64,000 nucleotides of DNA from DATBLE01 sp963841405. Its GTDB lineage: Bacteria > Actinomycetota > Thermoleophilia > Gaiellales > Gaiellaceae. The position numbers and the translations under genes are program-made. The stretch is from the NCBI GenBank assembly GCA_963841405.1, contig CAWJCM010000004.1, positions 186,001-250,000 of the forward strand, given 5' to 3'. The notes under the pieces were generated by a model. The model had not been told where the DNA came from, ran no database searches, and saw only the letters and a program-made list of their open reading frames with translations. Below, one piece after another: positions 56,423 through 64,000 of the stretch. How positions within the stretch are numbered: position 1 is the stretch's first letter; each line of letters starts with the position of its first letter.

Positions 56423-57886
56423 TCACACGTCCTGATAGACGGTCACCACCTCGGTGTAGAAGTCCATCGCCGCACGGCCCTGCTCGTGCGGGCCGAAGCC
56501 CGAGCCCTTGATCCCGCCGAACGGCACGTGGACGTCGGCGCCGGCGGTCTGGGAGTTGACGTGCAGGATCCCCGCCTCGACCTCGGTCGCGAACCGCTGC
56601 GCGTTCGTCAGATTGCTCGTGAAGATCGACGCCGAGAGGCCGAACTCCACGGCATTCGCGCGGCGCACCGCCTCGTCGAGATCGGCGAAGCGGTAGAGGG
56701 ATGTGACCGGCCCGAAGACCTCCTCGCAGGAGAGGAACGCGTCGTCGCGGACGCCCTCGAAGACGGTCGGCGCGAGCAGGTAGGCGTCGTCTTCGGCCCG
56801 CTCGCCGCCGGCGACGACGGTTCCGCCCTCCCGCTTCGCGCGCTCGATCGCCGCGAGGATCTCGTCGAACTGCTGCTCGTTGACGATCGGCCCGACCTCG
56901 GTGTCCGGGTCGGCCGGGTCGCCGACAGCGCCGCGGTCAATGCGGCCGAGCAGACGGGCTCGAAAGTCTTCGTAGACGGCGTCCTGGACGTAGATCCGCC
57001 GCGTGGCCGTGCATTTCTGACCGGCGGACCAGAACGCGCCCGCGTAGGCCGCCTCGACCGCCCGGTCGAGGTCGGCGTCGGCCATCACGATCAGCGGGTT
57101 GTGGCCGCCGAGCTCGAGCTGCACGCGCTTGCCGAGCGCCGTCGCCTCGTCGCGGACCTGGCGGCCGATCGCGACCGACCCCGTGAACGAGATCGCCTTC
57201 ACCCTCGGGTGGCGGACGAGTGGGGTGCCGACCTCGGAGCCGCGACCGACGACGATGTTGAAGACGCCGGCGGGGATGCCCGCCTCCTCGAAGCAGGCGG
57301 CGAGGTGCAGACCGGTGAGCGGCGCTTCCTGCGCCAGCTTCATCACGACCGCGTTGCCGTAGATCAGAGCGGGGGCGGCCTTCCAGGTCGGGATCGCGAA
57401 GGGAAAGTTCCACGGCGTGATCATCCCGACGACCCCGAGCGGCCGGCGAACCGTGTAGACGGAGCCACCGCTGGCGGACTGCTCGAACAGCTCGCCCTTC
57501 GGCCGCCAGGCCTCGCCGGCGGCGAAGCGGAGGATCGCCGCCCCGCGGGCAGCCTCCAGCCGCGCCTCGCGCAGCGGCTTGCCCATCTCGAGCGTCATGT
57601 CCTGCGCGATCTGGTCGACCCGGCGCTCGATCGCGTCGGCCGCGCCCATCAGGATCGCGGCGCGCTGCGCGCCGGGGCGCCCGGACCACGCGGGGAACGC
57701 GTCGGCCGCGGCCTCGACGGCGACGTCCACGTCCTCCGCGCTCGAGGCGGGGAACTCCCCGATCGTCTCCGACGGCCGCCACGGGCCACGCTTCGCGTAC
57801 GTCTTGCCGGAAGAGCTCTGCCGCCACTCGCCGCCGACGAAGTTGGCGAACGCGGGCCGGGGCGGTGCTTCCAGAACCTCAGACAT
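56423..57886 (-). CDS. Aldehyde dehydrogenase (probable 2-oxoglutarate semialdehyde dehydrogenase)
   Basis: This is a 487-residue NAD(P)-dependent aldehyde dehydrogenase. ITPWNFPFAIPTWKAAPAL is the cofactor region, FTGSVAIG near residue 230, catalytic Glu in QLELGGHNPLIV near 255, and catalytic Cys in SAGQKCTATRRIYV near 290. Its neighbours, an SDR and a 2-keto-3-deoxy sugar acid dehydratase, match the last steps of Weimberg-type pentose oxidation, which suggests 2-oxoglutarate semialdehyde as substrate. A lactaldehyde dehydrogenase role is an alternative. It overlaps the upstream gene by eight bases. Confidence 0.88.
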   Translation of the reverse strand: MSEVLEAPPRPAFANFVGGEWRQSSSGKTYAKRGPWRPSETIGEFPASSAEDVDVAVEAAADAFPAWSGRPGAQRAAILMGAADAIERRVDQIAQDMTLEMGKPLREARLEAARGAAILRFAAGEAWRPKGELFEQSASGGSVYTVRRPLGVVGMITPWNFPFAIPTWKAAPALIYGNAVVMKLAQEAPLTGLHLAACFEEAGIPAGVFNIVVGRGSEVGTPLVRHPRVKAISFTGSVAIGRQVRDEATALGKRVQLELGGHNPLIVMADADLDRAVEAAYAGAFWSAGQKCTATRRIYVQDAVYEDFRARLLGRIDRGAVGDPADPDTEVGPIVNEQQFDEILAAIERAKREGGTVVAGGERAEDDAYLLAPTVFEGVRDDAFLSCEEVFGPVTSLYRFADLDEAVRRANAVEFGLSASIFTSNLTNAQRFATEVEAGILHVNSQTAGADVHVPFGGIKGSGFGPHEQGRAAMDFYTEVVTVYQDV

Positions 57887-58658
57887 GGGCCTCGCTCCTT
57901 GGTCTCGTGGTCAGGTCGGTCGCCGAGACGACCGGGTTGGTCAGGGTGCCGATCTCCGGGACGGTGATCTCCACCGTGTGCCCCGGCTCGAGCGTGAAGC
58001 CGTCAGGGGGGACGAGCCCGGTGCCGGTGAGGAGAACGCTGCCGGGCGGAACCGGGTTGTCGCGCAGCAGCCACTCGACCAGCTCTGCGAACGACCGTCG
58101 CATCATCGCCGACGACGTCTCGCCGGAGAACACCTCAGCACCGCCCTGGGCGGTGATCCGCATCCGGATCCCGAGCGGCGCCTCCCAGTCGTCGGGCTCG
58201 AGGAGGGCGGGGCCGATCGCGCAGGCGCCGGCGAATATCTTCGCCTGCGCGATGTAGAGCGGGTTCTCGCCCTCGATCGCGCGGGAGGAGACGTCGTTGC
58301 CGATCGTCAGGCCGATGAGGGCGCCGCCCTCCCCGAGGACGACCCCGATCTCGGGCTCCGGGACGTCCCAGCCCGAGTCGGTACGGACGCCGATCGGCTC
58401 GCCGGGGCCGACCGTTCGTCGGCAGCCGGCGTCCTTCATGAACAGCTCGGGCCGGTCGGCGTCGTAGACGAGCGTGTAGACGTCCTTCACGGTGCTCTCC
58501 TCGACGCGCGCGTCGCGGCTGCGGCGGTAGGTGACGCCCGCGCACCAGACCTCCGGCGGCTCCACCGGAATCGCCAGCCGGAAGCGGCCGAGCTCGTCCG
58601 GCGACTCCGCCGTTCCCTCGGCGATCCCGCCGTCGGCGTGGTGGCGAAAGCGCAGCAT
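57879..58658 (-). CDS. 2-keto-3-deoxy sugar acid dehydratase-like protein (FAH superfamily)
   Basis: This is a 259-residue FAH-fold protein. WCAGVTYRRSRDARVEES, DVYTLVYDADRPELFMKDAG, RTDSGWDVPEPEIGVVLG (metal Glu/Asp) and IGNDVSSRAIEGENPLYIAQAK match the 2-keto-3-deoxy-D-xylonate/arabinonate dehydratase group rather than true fumarylacetoacetases. It would produce 2-oxoglutarate semialdehyde for the next enzyme. Start overlaps the SDR stop (TGATG). A second, different FAH protein is at 48135. Confidence 0.82.
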   Translation of the reverse strand: MLRFRHHADGGIAEGTAESPDELGRFRLAIPVEPPEVWCAGVTYRRSRDARVEESTVKDVYTLVYDADRPELFMKDAGCRRTVGPGEPIGVRTDSGWDVPEPEIGVVLGEGGALIGLTIGNDVSSRAIEGENPLYIAQAKIFAGACAIGPALLEPDDWEAPLGIRMRITAQGGAEVFSGETSSAMMRRSFAELVEWLLRDNPVPPGSVLLTGTGLVPPDGFTLEPGHTVEITVPEIGTLTNPVVSATDLTTRPRSEAHV

Positions 58659-59377
58659 CAGTAGACCGCCCTTCCCCCCGAGATGTCGTACGTCGCTCCG
58701 GTGGAGAACGAGAGGTCCTCACTGGCGAGGAAGCACGCGAGCGCGGCCACCTCCTCCGCCTTGCCCATCCGGCCGAGCGGGATCCGCTCGACCATGTAGT
58801 CGACGTGGTGCTGGGACAGCCCGGCGAGGATCGGCGTCTCGATCACGGCGGGTGCGATGCAGTTGACGAGGACGCCGCTGGCCGCGACGTCCTTGCCGAT
58901 CGCCTTCGTCATCGCGATCACGGCCGCCTTGCTCGCCGAGTAGGCGGCCGCCATCGGGTTCCCTTCCTTGCCGGCGATCGAGGCGACGAGGACGATCCGC
59001 CCGTACCCCCGCTCGATCATCCCGGGCAGGACTGCCCGGCACATGAAGAACGACCCGTTCGCGTTGATCGCGAAGACGCGCCGCCACTCCTCGTCCGTTA
59101 CCTCGGTGGTGCGGACCGACTCGCCGGGGATCCCCGCCGAGTTGACCAGCACGTCGATCCGGCCGAGCTCGCGTTCGACCCGCTGGACGGCCGTGTCGAC
59201 GTCGCCCGAAGAGGAGATGTCGCCCGTGACCGAGAGGTAACCGTCGACGGGCTCGCGATCGAAGACAGCGACCTCCGCGCCGCCGGCCTGCAGCCGCTCC
59301 GCAGCGGCCGCGCCGATCCCACTCGCGCCGCCCGTGACCAGCGCCACCCGCCCGTGGAAGTCGTAGGTGTTGGGCAT
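58658..59377 (-). CDS. Short-chain dehydrogenase/reductase
   Basis: This is a 239-residue classical SDR. The cofactor motif is VTGGASGIGAAAAERL (GxxxGxG), with NSAGIPGE near residue 82, catalytic Ser in VASIAGKEG, YSASKAA (YxxxK near residue 143) and the C-terminal GATYDISGG. As first gene of the SDR-dehydratase-ALDH operon it may be the sugar 1-dehydrogenase or a 2-keto-3-deoxy acid dehydrogenase. It lies four bases after the small secreted protein gene. Confidence 0.88.
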   Translation of the reverse strand: MPNTYDFHGRVALVTGGASGIGAAAAERLQAGGAEVAVFDREPVDGYLSVTGDISSSGDVDTAVQRVERELGRIDVLVNSAGIPGESVRTTEVTDEEWRRVFAINANGSFFMCRAVLPGMIERGYGRIVLVASIAGKEGNPMAAAYSASKAAVIAMTKAIGKDVAASGVLVNCIAPAVIETPILAGLSQHHVDYMVERIPLGRMGKAEEVAALACFLASEDLSFSTGATYDISGGRAVY

Positions 59378-59381
59378 TCCG

Positions 59382-59795
59382 TCAGAGGATCTGCATGAAC
59401 GGCTTCGTCAGGATCGTCCTCCGGCCCGCGCAGGGCTCGCGGACTGCGGTCAGCGTGAGGCGCTTGCCGCTCGCGCGCCAGGAGTACACACCGGTCGCCT
59501 GGGCGCCGCGGCAGGAGAACGGGCCGCCGAGGTCGTGGAACGTGATGCGGTTGCCGACGATCCGAGCCGTGCCCGAGACCGCGAGCATGGTTCCCTTGGC
59601 GACCGAGAAGCTCCGCCGGTTGATCGTCAGGCGCCAGGTACCGTCGAGCACCGCCGGCTTCGCCCCGCCGATCTTCGTCGAGTACACGTGCGGTCCGATC
59701 GACGCGGTGCGCGACCCGAGGGCGGGTGCCGCCGTCACAGTCGTCGCGAACAGCGCGCTCGCCGCCAGTGCTGTTCCGAGCGCGAACCTCCTCAT
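59382..59795 (-). CDS. Small secreted protein of unknown function
   Basis: This is a 137-residue exported protein. The signal peptide is residues 1-23 (MRRFALGTALAASALFATTVTA, cleavage after APA). The mature part is a short beta-rich domain (DGTWRLTINRR, GTARIVGNRITFHDLGGPFSC, GVYSWRASGKRLTLTAVREPC) with two cysteines that could pair. This recalls lipocalin-like META/DUF small binding folds, but no family is certain. ATG 59795 is preferred over the TTG at 59831 because AAGGAGG precedes it and the signal peptide starts there. Confidence 0.75.
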   Translation of the reverse strand: MRRFALGTALAASALFATTVTAAPALGSRTASIGPHVYSTKIGGAKPAVLDGTWRLTINRRSFSVAKGTMLAVSGTARIVGNRITFHDLGGPFSCRGAQATGVYSWRASGKRLTLTAVREPCAGRRTILTKPFMQIL

Positions 59796-59838
59796 CTGTG
59801 GCCGTCCTCCTTGTCGGGCTTGGATGCCCAACTCTACG

Positions 59839-60279
59839 ATGTCCGCGATGGGCTTCGACCCGGCCTCCGACTACCCGCTCGGCTCGCGCCGGCCCGATCT
59901 CGTCCGCACGCCTTCCGGACTCGCGCCGGACGAGCTGACGCTCGAGGCTGCACGCGCGGGCCGATTCGGCCCTGACGAGCTACGCGCGACGCCCGAGACG
60001 TTGCGCCGGCAGTCGGAGGTCGCGCTCGCGGCGGGCAGGACACAGCTCGCGGACAACCTCGCCCGCGCGGCCGAGCTGGCGGACGTGCCCCCGGAGACGA
60101 TCCTCGAGATCTACACCGCGCTCCGCCCGCACCGTTCCACGGCGGACGAGCTCGAGGCGTGGGCGACACGGCTGGAGACGGAGCTCGGCGCACCGCTCAC
60201 GGCCGGGTTCCTACGGGAGGCGGCGACCGCGTACTCCGAGCGCGACCTGCTGGAGACGGGTGAGCGCGCGACGGTCTGA
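59839..60279 (+). CDS. Diol/glycerol dehydratase small subunit
   Basis: This is a 146-residue PduE-like subunit. Residues DYPLGSRRPDLVRTPSGLAPDELTLEAARAG and LRRQSEVALAAGRTQLADNLARAAELADVPPE are typical of the small subunit of B12-dependent diol dehydratase. ATG 59839 (or 59848) has no ribosome site and is probably leaderless. It precedes and overlaps the large subunit by 20 bases; in pdu operons the small subunit gene comes last instead. Confidence 0.88.
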   Translation: MSAMGFDPASDYPLGSRRPDLVRTPSGLAPDELTLEAARAGRFGPDELRATPETLRRQSEVALAAGRTQLADNLARAAELADVPPETILEIYTALRPHRSTADELEAWATRLETELGAPLTAGFLREAATAYSERDLLETGERATV

Positions 60280-62488
60280 GCGGTTCGCCTCGCGGGAGCG
60301 CCGGGAACTCCGCCGCGAGGTCCTCATCTCGCCGTACCCCGAGCTGGGGCTGGTCGCGATGGACGGTCCCAACGACCCGAAGCCCGGTCTCGAGCTCGAG
60401 GACGGCCGGGTGGTGGCGATGGACGGCCGCCGCGCCGAGGACTTCGACATCATCGACCGGTTCGTCGCGCGCTACGGCCTCGACCTCGACGTCGCGGTGG
60501 AGGCCGCACAGCTCGCCGACGACGAGATCGCGCACCGTCTCGTCGACATCGACGTCCCGCGTGCCGATCTCGTCCGGCTCTCCCGCGGCCTGACGCCGGC
60601 CCGGCTCGCCGGCATCGTCTCGCGGCTCGACCCGGTTGAGCTGATGTTCGCGCTGAAGAAGCTTCGCGCCCGGCGGGCCCCGGCCAACCAGGCGCACGTG
60701 ACGAACCTGAAGGAGAACCCGGCGCTGCTCGCCGCCGACGCGGCCGAGGCTGCGGCCCGCGGCTTCGCCGAGGTCGAGACCACCGTCGGCGTCTCGCGCT
60801 ACGCGCCGCTGAACGCGATCGCGATCCTCGTCGGCTCGCAGACGGGCCGGCCCGGCGTGATGACACAGTGCGCGGTCGAGGAGCGGCGCAACCTCCAGCT
60901 CGCGATCCAGGGGCTCGTCACCTACGCGGAGACGCTCTCGGTGTACGGCACCGAGCCCGTGTTCGTCGACGGCGACGACACGCCCTGGTCGAAGGCGTTC
61001 CTTGCCTCGGCATACGCCTCGCGCGGTGTGAAGGTCCGGTTCACCTCCGGCGGCGGCTCGGAGGCGCTGATGGGCCACGCGCAGGGCTGCTCGATGCTGT
61101 ACCTCGAAGCTCGCTGCCTGGCCGCCATCCGCGCCGCCGGCTCGCAGGGCGTGCAGAACGGGTCGATCTCGTGCGTGGCGCTGGTCCTGTCGGTGCCGGG
61201 CGGCGTGCGCGAGATCCTGGCCGAGAACGTCCTTGCCGCCTGGCTCGACCTGGAGGTGGCGTCGGGGAACGACGCGATCGCGTCGCACTCGGAGATCCGC
61301 AAGACGGCGAAGCTGATGGGGCAGTTCCTGCCGGGCACGGACTTCGTCACGTCGGGCTACTCGGTGATGCCGCGCGAGGACAACACCTTCGGCGGCGGCA
61401 ACTACGACGCGGACGACCTGGAGGAGTGGATGACTGCGCAGCGCGACTGGCAGGTCGACGGGGGGATCGAGCCCGTGGGAGAGGAGGCCGTCCTCGGCGT
61501 GCGGGCGAAGGCGGCGCGGGCGGTGCAGGCGGTCTTCGCCGGGCTCGACTTTCCGCCGATCACGGACGAGGAGGTGGAGGCTGCCACCTACGGCTACACC
61601 AGCCGTGACCTGCCCGACCGGGATCGCGCCGCCGACGTCGCGGCCGCCGACCGCGTCATCGACGGGGCTGTCTCGGCGCTGGACGTCGTCCGCCAGCTCG
61701 ACTCCGCCGGCTTCAGCGACGTTGCCGAAGCCGTGCTCGGCATGCAGCGTCAGCGCGTCGCGGCCGACTACCTCCAGACCTCCGCGATCATCGAGTCGGA
61801 CGGGTCGGTACGCTCGGCGGTCAGCGACCCGAATGAGTACGAGGGCCCGGGCACGGGCTACCGCCTCGAGGGCGAGCGCTGGCAGCGCCTGCAGCAGCTG
61901 CCGTACGTGCTCGATCCGCAGGAGGAGATCTCGTCGAGCGGTGTGCCGCCGTCTGTTCTGGAAACACATGTTGCCACTGTAGACGACGATCCGGACGACG
62001 TGGTCGTCGCCGTCGGGCCGGCGTTCGCGGCGGCGCTCCGGACCACGATCAACGGCCTGTCCCATACGGACGTGCTGCGGGCAATCGCAGAAGGAGTCCG
62101 CGAGGGCGGCGGCCGGCCGCGGTTGGTCCGGGTGGGGCGTAGCTCCGACGTCGCCTTCATCGCTCACGACGGCGCCAAGCTCTCGGGCTCGCGGATCGCC
62201 GTCGGCGTCCAGTCGAAGGGAACGGCGGTCATCCACCGCGCCGACCTCCAGCCGCTCGACAATCTGGAGCTGTTCGGGATGTCGCCGCTCTACACGCTCG
62301 ACTCGTACCGCGCGATGGGCCGGAACGCCGCCGCCTACGCGCTCGGGCACGCGGTCGGGCCGGTGCCGACCGAGCTGGACAACTTCGCGCGCGCGAAGCT
62401 GATCGTCCGAACGACGCTCCTGCACGCCCGCGAGACCGCGGAGGTCGTTCCCGGCGCCGAGCCGATCGAGCTCGAGCTGACGGGGTGA
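60260..62488 (+). CDS. B12-dependent diol/glycerol dehydratase, fused large and medium subunits
   Basis: This is a 742-residue fusion. Residues about 1-555 are the large subunit (PduC-like TIM barrel): RFASRERRELRREVLISPYPELGLVAMDGPNDPKP, VETTVGVSRYAPLNAIAILVGSQ, TSGGGSEALMGHAQGCSMLYLEARC, SVPGGVREILAENVL. Residues about 590-742 are the medium subunit (VVVAVGPAFAAALRTTINGLSHTDVLRAIAEGV, RIAVGVQSKGTAVIHRADLQPLDNLELFG). It dehydrates 1,2-propanediol to propanal using adenosylcobalamin. No reactivase (DdrA/B) or microcompartment genes are visible. GTG 60260 has GGAGACGGG just upstream. Confidence 0.92.
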   Translation: MSARRSERFASRERRELRREVLISPYPELGLVAMDGPNDPKPGLELEDGRVVAMDGRRAEDFDIIDRFVARYGLDLDVAVEAAQLADDEIAHRLVDIDVPRADLVRLSRGLTPARLAGIVSRLDPVELMFALKKLRARRAPANQAHVTNLKENPALLAADAAEAAARGFAEVETTVGVSRYAPLNAIAILVGSQTGRPGVMTQCAVEERRNLQLAIQGLVTYAETLSVYGTEPVFVDGDDTPWSKAFLASAYASRGVKVRFTSGGGSEALMGHAQGCSMLYLEARCLAAIRAAGSQGVQNGSISCVALVLSVPGGVREILAENVLAAWLDLEVASGNDAIASHSEIRKTAKLMGQFLPGTDFVTSGYSVMPREDNTFGGGNYDADDLEEWMTAQRDWQVDGGIEPVGEEAVLGVRAKAARAVQAVFAGLDFPPITDEEVEAATYGYTSRDLPDRDRAADVAAADRVIDGAVSALDVVRQLDSAGFSDVAEAVLGMQRQRVAADYLQTSAIIESDGSVRSAVSDPNEYEGPGTGYRLEGERWQRLQQLPYVLDPQEEISSSGVPPSVLETHVATVDDDPDDVVVAVGPAFAAALRTTINGLSHTDVLRAIAEGVREGGGRPRLVRVGRSSDVAFIAHDGAKLSGSRIAVGVQSKGTAVIHRADLQPLDNLELFGMSPLYTLDSYRAMGRNAAAYALGHAVGPVPTELDNFARAKLIVRTTLLHARETAEVVPGAEPIELELTG

Positions 62489-62934
62489 AGGTCTATTTCG
62501 CCGGGCCGCTGTTCACGCCGGCCGAGCGCCGGTTCATCGACGAGTGCGCCGCCCAGCTTCGCGACGCCGGGTTCGACGTCTTCGTCCCGCACGAGCACGA
62601 GCTCGCCCTCGACGGCACGGTCACGGCCGAGCGGATCTTCGCCAAGGACTGGGCTGCGCTGGCCGACGCGAACGCGGTGCTGGCGATCCTCGACGGCCCG
62701 GTGATCGACGACGGCACCGCCTGCGAGATCGGGATCTTCTACGGGCTGAAGCGGGGCGACCCGGCCAAGAAGGGGATCGTCGGGATGACGCACGACCTGC
62801 GCGCGACGCGCGACTCGAACCGCGAGGGCGAGCTCAAGGGGCTGAACCTGTTCGTGGTCGGCTGCATCGAGGCGGCGGGAACGATCGTCACGTCGCTCGA
62901 CGAGGCGCAGGCCGTCCTCGACGGCTGGCGCTGA
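62485..62934 (+). CDS. Nucleoside 2-deoxyribosyltransferase-like protein
   Basis: This is a 149-residue protein of the N-deoxyribosyltransferase fold. VYFAGPLFTPAERRFIDECAAQL at the N terminus, FVPHEHE, ADANAVLAILDGPVIDDGTACEIGIFYGLKRG (catalytic Glu near residue 90) mark the family. The GTG at 62485 overlaps the dehydratase stop (GTGA). A link to cobalamin lower-ligand or nucleotide salvage is possible but speculative. Confidence 0.85.
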   Translation: MKVYFAGPLFTPAERRFIDECAAQLRDAGFDVFVPHEHELALDGTVTAERIFAKDWAALADANAVLAILDGPVIDDGTACEIGIFYGLKRGDPAKKGIVGMTHDLRATRDSNREGELKGLNLFVVGCIEAAGTIVTSLDEAQAVLDGWR

Positions 62935-63030
62935 CGCGTCCGGAAGAGCGGATTGCGAGCCGGCGACGCAGGCGGCAGCCTTGCGGTCGTGGCCTGGCAG
63001 CCATTTGAAGAGGACTAGCAGCGGGCTACC

Positions 63031-63144
63031 ATGGATGCGCTGTTCGAGATCAACGTCAAGCTCGCGGATATTCGCGACCATCTCGCGTTCATCCGCAGGC
63101 TGGTGGAGGACGACGATGGCGAGGAAGAGGAAGAAACCGACTGA
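63031..63144 (+). CDS. 37-residue acidic helical protein
   Basis: ATG 63031 opens a 37-codon frame: a helical amphipathic part (ALFEINVKLADIRDHLAFIRRL) and an acidic tail (EDDDGEEEEETD). The heptad-like spacing (L, I, L, I, L, I, L) suggests a short coiled coil. It overlaps the next small gene by 29 bases in another frame; such a small pair appears translationally coupled. It is too short for standard gene finders; support is composition and overlap only. Confidence 0.55.
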   Translation: MDALFEINVKLADIRDHLAFIRRLVEDDDGEEEEETD

Positions 63145-63298
63145 AGCCGAGATCCGGGCGCTGAACGGCGGCGACGAAGCGTACGAGCGCCACGAGCGCG
63201 TACTGCGCGAGCTGGCCGACCTGTCCGAACAGCTTCGGCGCAAGGCAGACGAGAGGCGCCGGGAGGCGCAACGCGCGCAGGCCGAGCAGGCCTCTTGA
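63116..63298 (+). CDS. 60-residue highly charged helical protein
   Basis: The ATG at 63116 follows GGTGGAGGACGACG. The product starts basic (ARKRKKPTEAEIRALNGG) and continues as one charged helix (ERHERVLRELADLSEQLRRKADERRREAQRAQAEQ), probably a coiled coil. No catalytic motif. It ends two bases before the convergent acyl-CoA synthetase. It may act with the acidic 37-residue protein through opposite charge. Confidence 0.65.
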   Translation: MARKRKKPTEAEIRALNGGDEAYERHERVLRELADLSEQLRRKADERRREAQRAQAEQAS

Positions 63299-63299
63299 C

Positions 63300-64000
63300 T
63301 TAATCCCCCGCCCGCTCCTCCTCCAGCTCCCGCAGCTCGACCCGCCTGATCTTCCCGCTGCGCGTCTTGGGCAGCTCGGCGACGAACTCGATCTCGCGCG
63401 GGTACTTGTAGGGCGCGGTCACGCGCTTGCAGTGCTCCTGGAGCTCTGTGACCAGCGCCTCGTCGCCGACGCGCTCCGGCCGCAGCACGACGAATGCCTT
63501 GACGATCTGGCCGCGGTCGGGGTCGGGCTTGCCGACCACGGCGCTCTCGGCGACGGCTGCGTGCTCGAGCAGGGCGCTCTCCACCTCGAACGGCCCGATC
63601 CGGTAGGCGGCCGACAGGATCACGTCGTCGGCCCGTCCTGTGAACCAGAGGTAGCCGTCCTCGTCACGGACCGCCCGGTCGCCGGTCACATACCAGTCGC
63701 CGCGGTAGACCGCCGCCGTCTCCTCGGGAGCGTTCCAGTAGCCGGCGAAGAGCGCGGGCGCGTCGCCGCGCAGGGCGATGTCGCCCTCCTCGCCGGCCGC
63801 GCACTCCTCGCCGTCGACGTCGATCACGCGCACGTCGTAACCGGGCGCGGGCAGGCCCATCGACCCGGGCCTGATCTCGGCGCCGGGGAAGTTGCCGACC
63901 AGCAGCGTGTTCTCGGTCTGCCCGTAGCCGTCGTGGACCGTCCGGCCGAACGCGTTCTCGAAAGTCCGGATCACCTCGGGGTTCAGCGGTTCACCCGCCG
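63300..64000 (-). CDS. AMP-forming acyl-CoA synthetase (C-terminal part; continues past the window)
   Basis: The frame is open to the window edge and gives the last 233 residues of an ANL-superfamily enzyme. GYGQTENTLLVGN is the A5 motif, WYVTGDRAVRDEDGYLWFTGRADDVILSAAYRIGP holds the A7/A8 hinge, and ELPKTRSGKIRRVELRELE holds the catalytic Lys (A10). The substrate (acetate, propionate or a medium-chain acid) cannot be told from this half. Propionate from propanediol breakdown would fit the neighbouring dehydratase. It is convergent with the 60-residue gene. Confidence 0.9.
   Translation of the reverse strand, partial: AGEPLNPEVIRTFENAFGRTVHDGYGQTENTLLVGNFPGAEIRPGSMGLPAPGYDVRVIDVDGEECAAGEEGDIALRGDAPALFAGYWNAPEETAAVYRGDWYVTGDRAVRDEDGYLWFTGRADDVILSAAYRIGPFEVESALLEHAAVAESAVVGKPDPDRGQIVKAFVVLRPERVGDEALVTELQEHCKRVTAPYKYPREIEFVAELPKTRSGKIRRVELRELEEERAGD

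Noticed and set aside
62935..63030. Possible tRNA or small RNA in the gap after the deoxyribosyltransferase-like gene
   Set aside because: No cloverleaf, anticodon arm or T-loop consensus could be formed; no terminator-like structure either.

Overview
The window is about 68-70% GC by eye. It is packed with tightly coupled operons (4-nt GTGA/ATGA overlaps), GTG and TTG starts are frequent, and it holds no tRNA, rRNA, CRISPR array, prophage or transposase gene. The gene set (dense sugar ABC operons, AzlCD, LutABC, DeoR and PucR regulators, a ChlI/ChlD-type cobaltochelatase, a NodB-DUF4015 fusion) and the TAGGGT-like -10 boxes close to start codons suggest a soil or plant-associated actinobacterium, plausibly of the Thermoleophilia (Gaiellales/Solirubrobacterales). 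That placement is inference, not proof.

Layout. 1-4009: end of a dipeptide/murein-peptide ABC operon (DppB tail, DppC, DppD, DppF) with a 166-bp foldback element between dppB and dppC, closing with a YkfC-like peptidase that has lost its catalytic core. 3967-8585: a secreted beta-propeller protein, a TetR regulator with a palindromic operator, and a membrane-anchored DUF4015-NodB fusion. 8659-24146: a glycoside-use region with a DeoR regulator, GH78 alpha-L-rhamnosidase, a PucR-type regulator, a six-gene operon (esterase, sugar-binding protein, two permeases, ATPase, CocE hydrolase), GH3 beta-glucosidase and an aldo/keto reductase. 24166-38924: an almost complete L-rhamnose locus. The left arm is rhaR-rhaB-rhaEW-rhaS-rhaT-rhaP-rhaQ plus a fucose/arabinose-isomerase-like gene; the divergent right arm is rhaI-rhaM-lutABC. 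38937-48086: a two-component system facing a cbb3-type oxidase operon that ends in a 1079-residue polytopic protein with an internal duplication. 48135-50920: FAH-family hydrolase, MFS transporter, AzlCD. 51085-55368: TPP enzyme, then a chelatase whose I and D parts are joined by an apparent -1 frameshift site, then a small unknown protein. 55401-59795: epimerase, and a pentose-oxidation-like set (SDR, 2-keto-3-deoxy sugar acid dehydratase, aldehyde dehydrogenase), plus a small secreted protein. 59839-64000: a B12-dependent diol dehydratase (small subunit, then fused large+medium), a nucleoside deoxyribosyltransferase-like gene, two tiny overlapping genes and the 3' end of an acyl-CoA synthetase.

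How it fits together. The rhamnosidase and beta-glucosidase would release L-rhamnose and glucose from plant glycosides. RhaSTPQ imports rhamnose. RhaM, RhaI, RhaB and RhaEW turn it into DHAP and L-lactaldehyde/L-lactate, and LutABC oxidises lactate to pyruvate. The diol dehydratase (1,2-propanediol being a known by-product of rhamnose) and the chelatase (cobalt insertion in B12 synthesis) may be connected through B12. Starts were chosen from Shine-Dalgarno sequences, overlaps and conserved N termini; where these disagree it is stated. No stretch longer than 300 bases lacks a gene. The longest gaps are 20537-20805 (divergent promoters, no clear operator seen) and 50921-51084 (convergent, with a GC hairpin).
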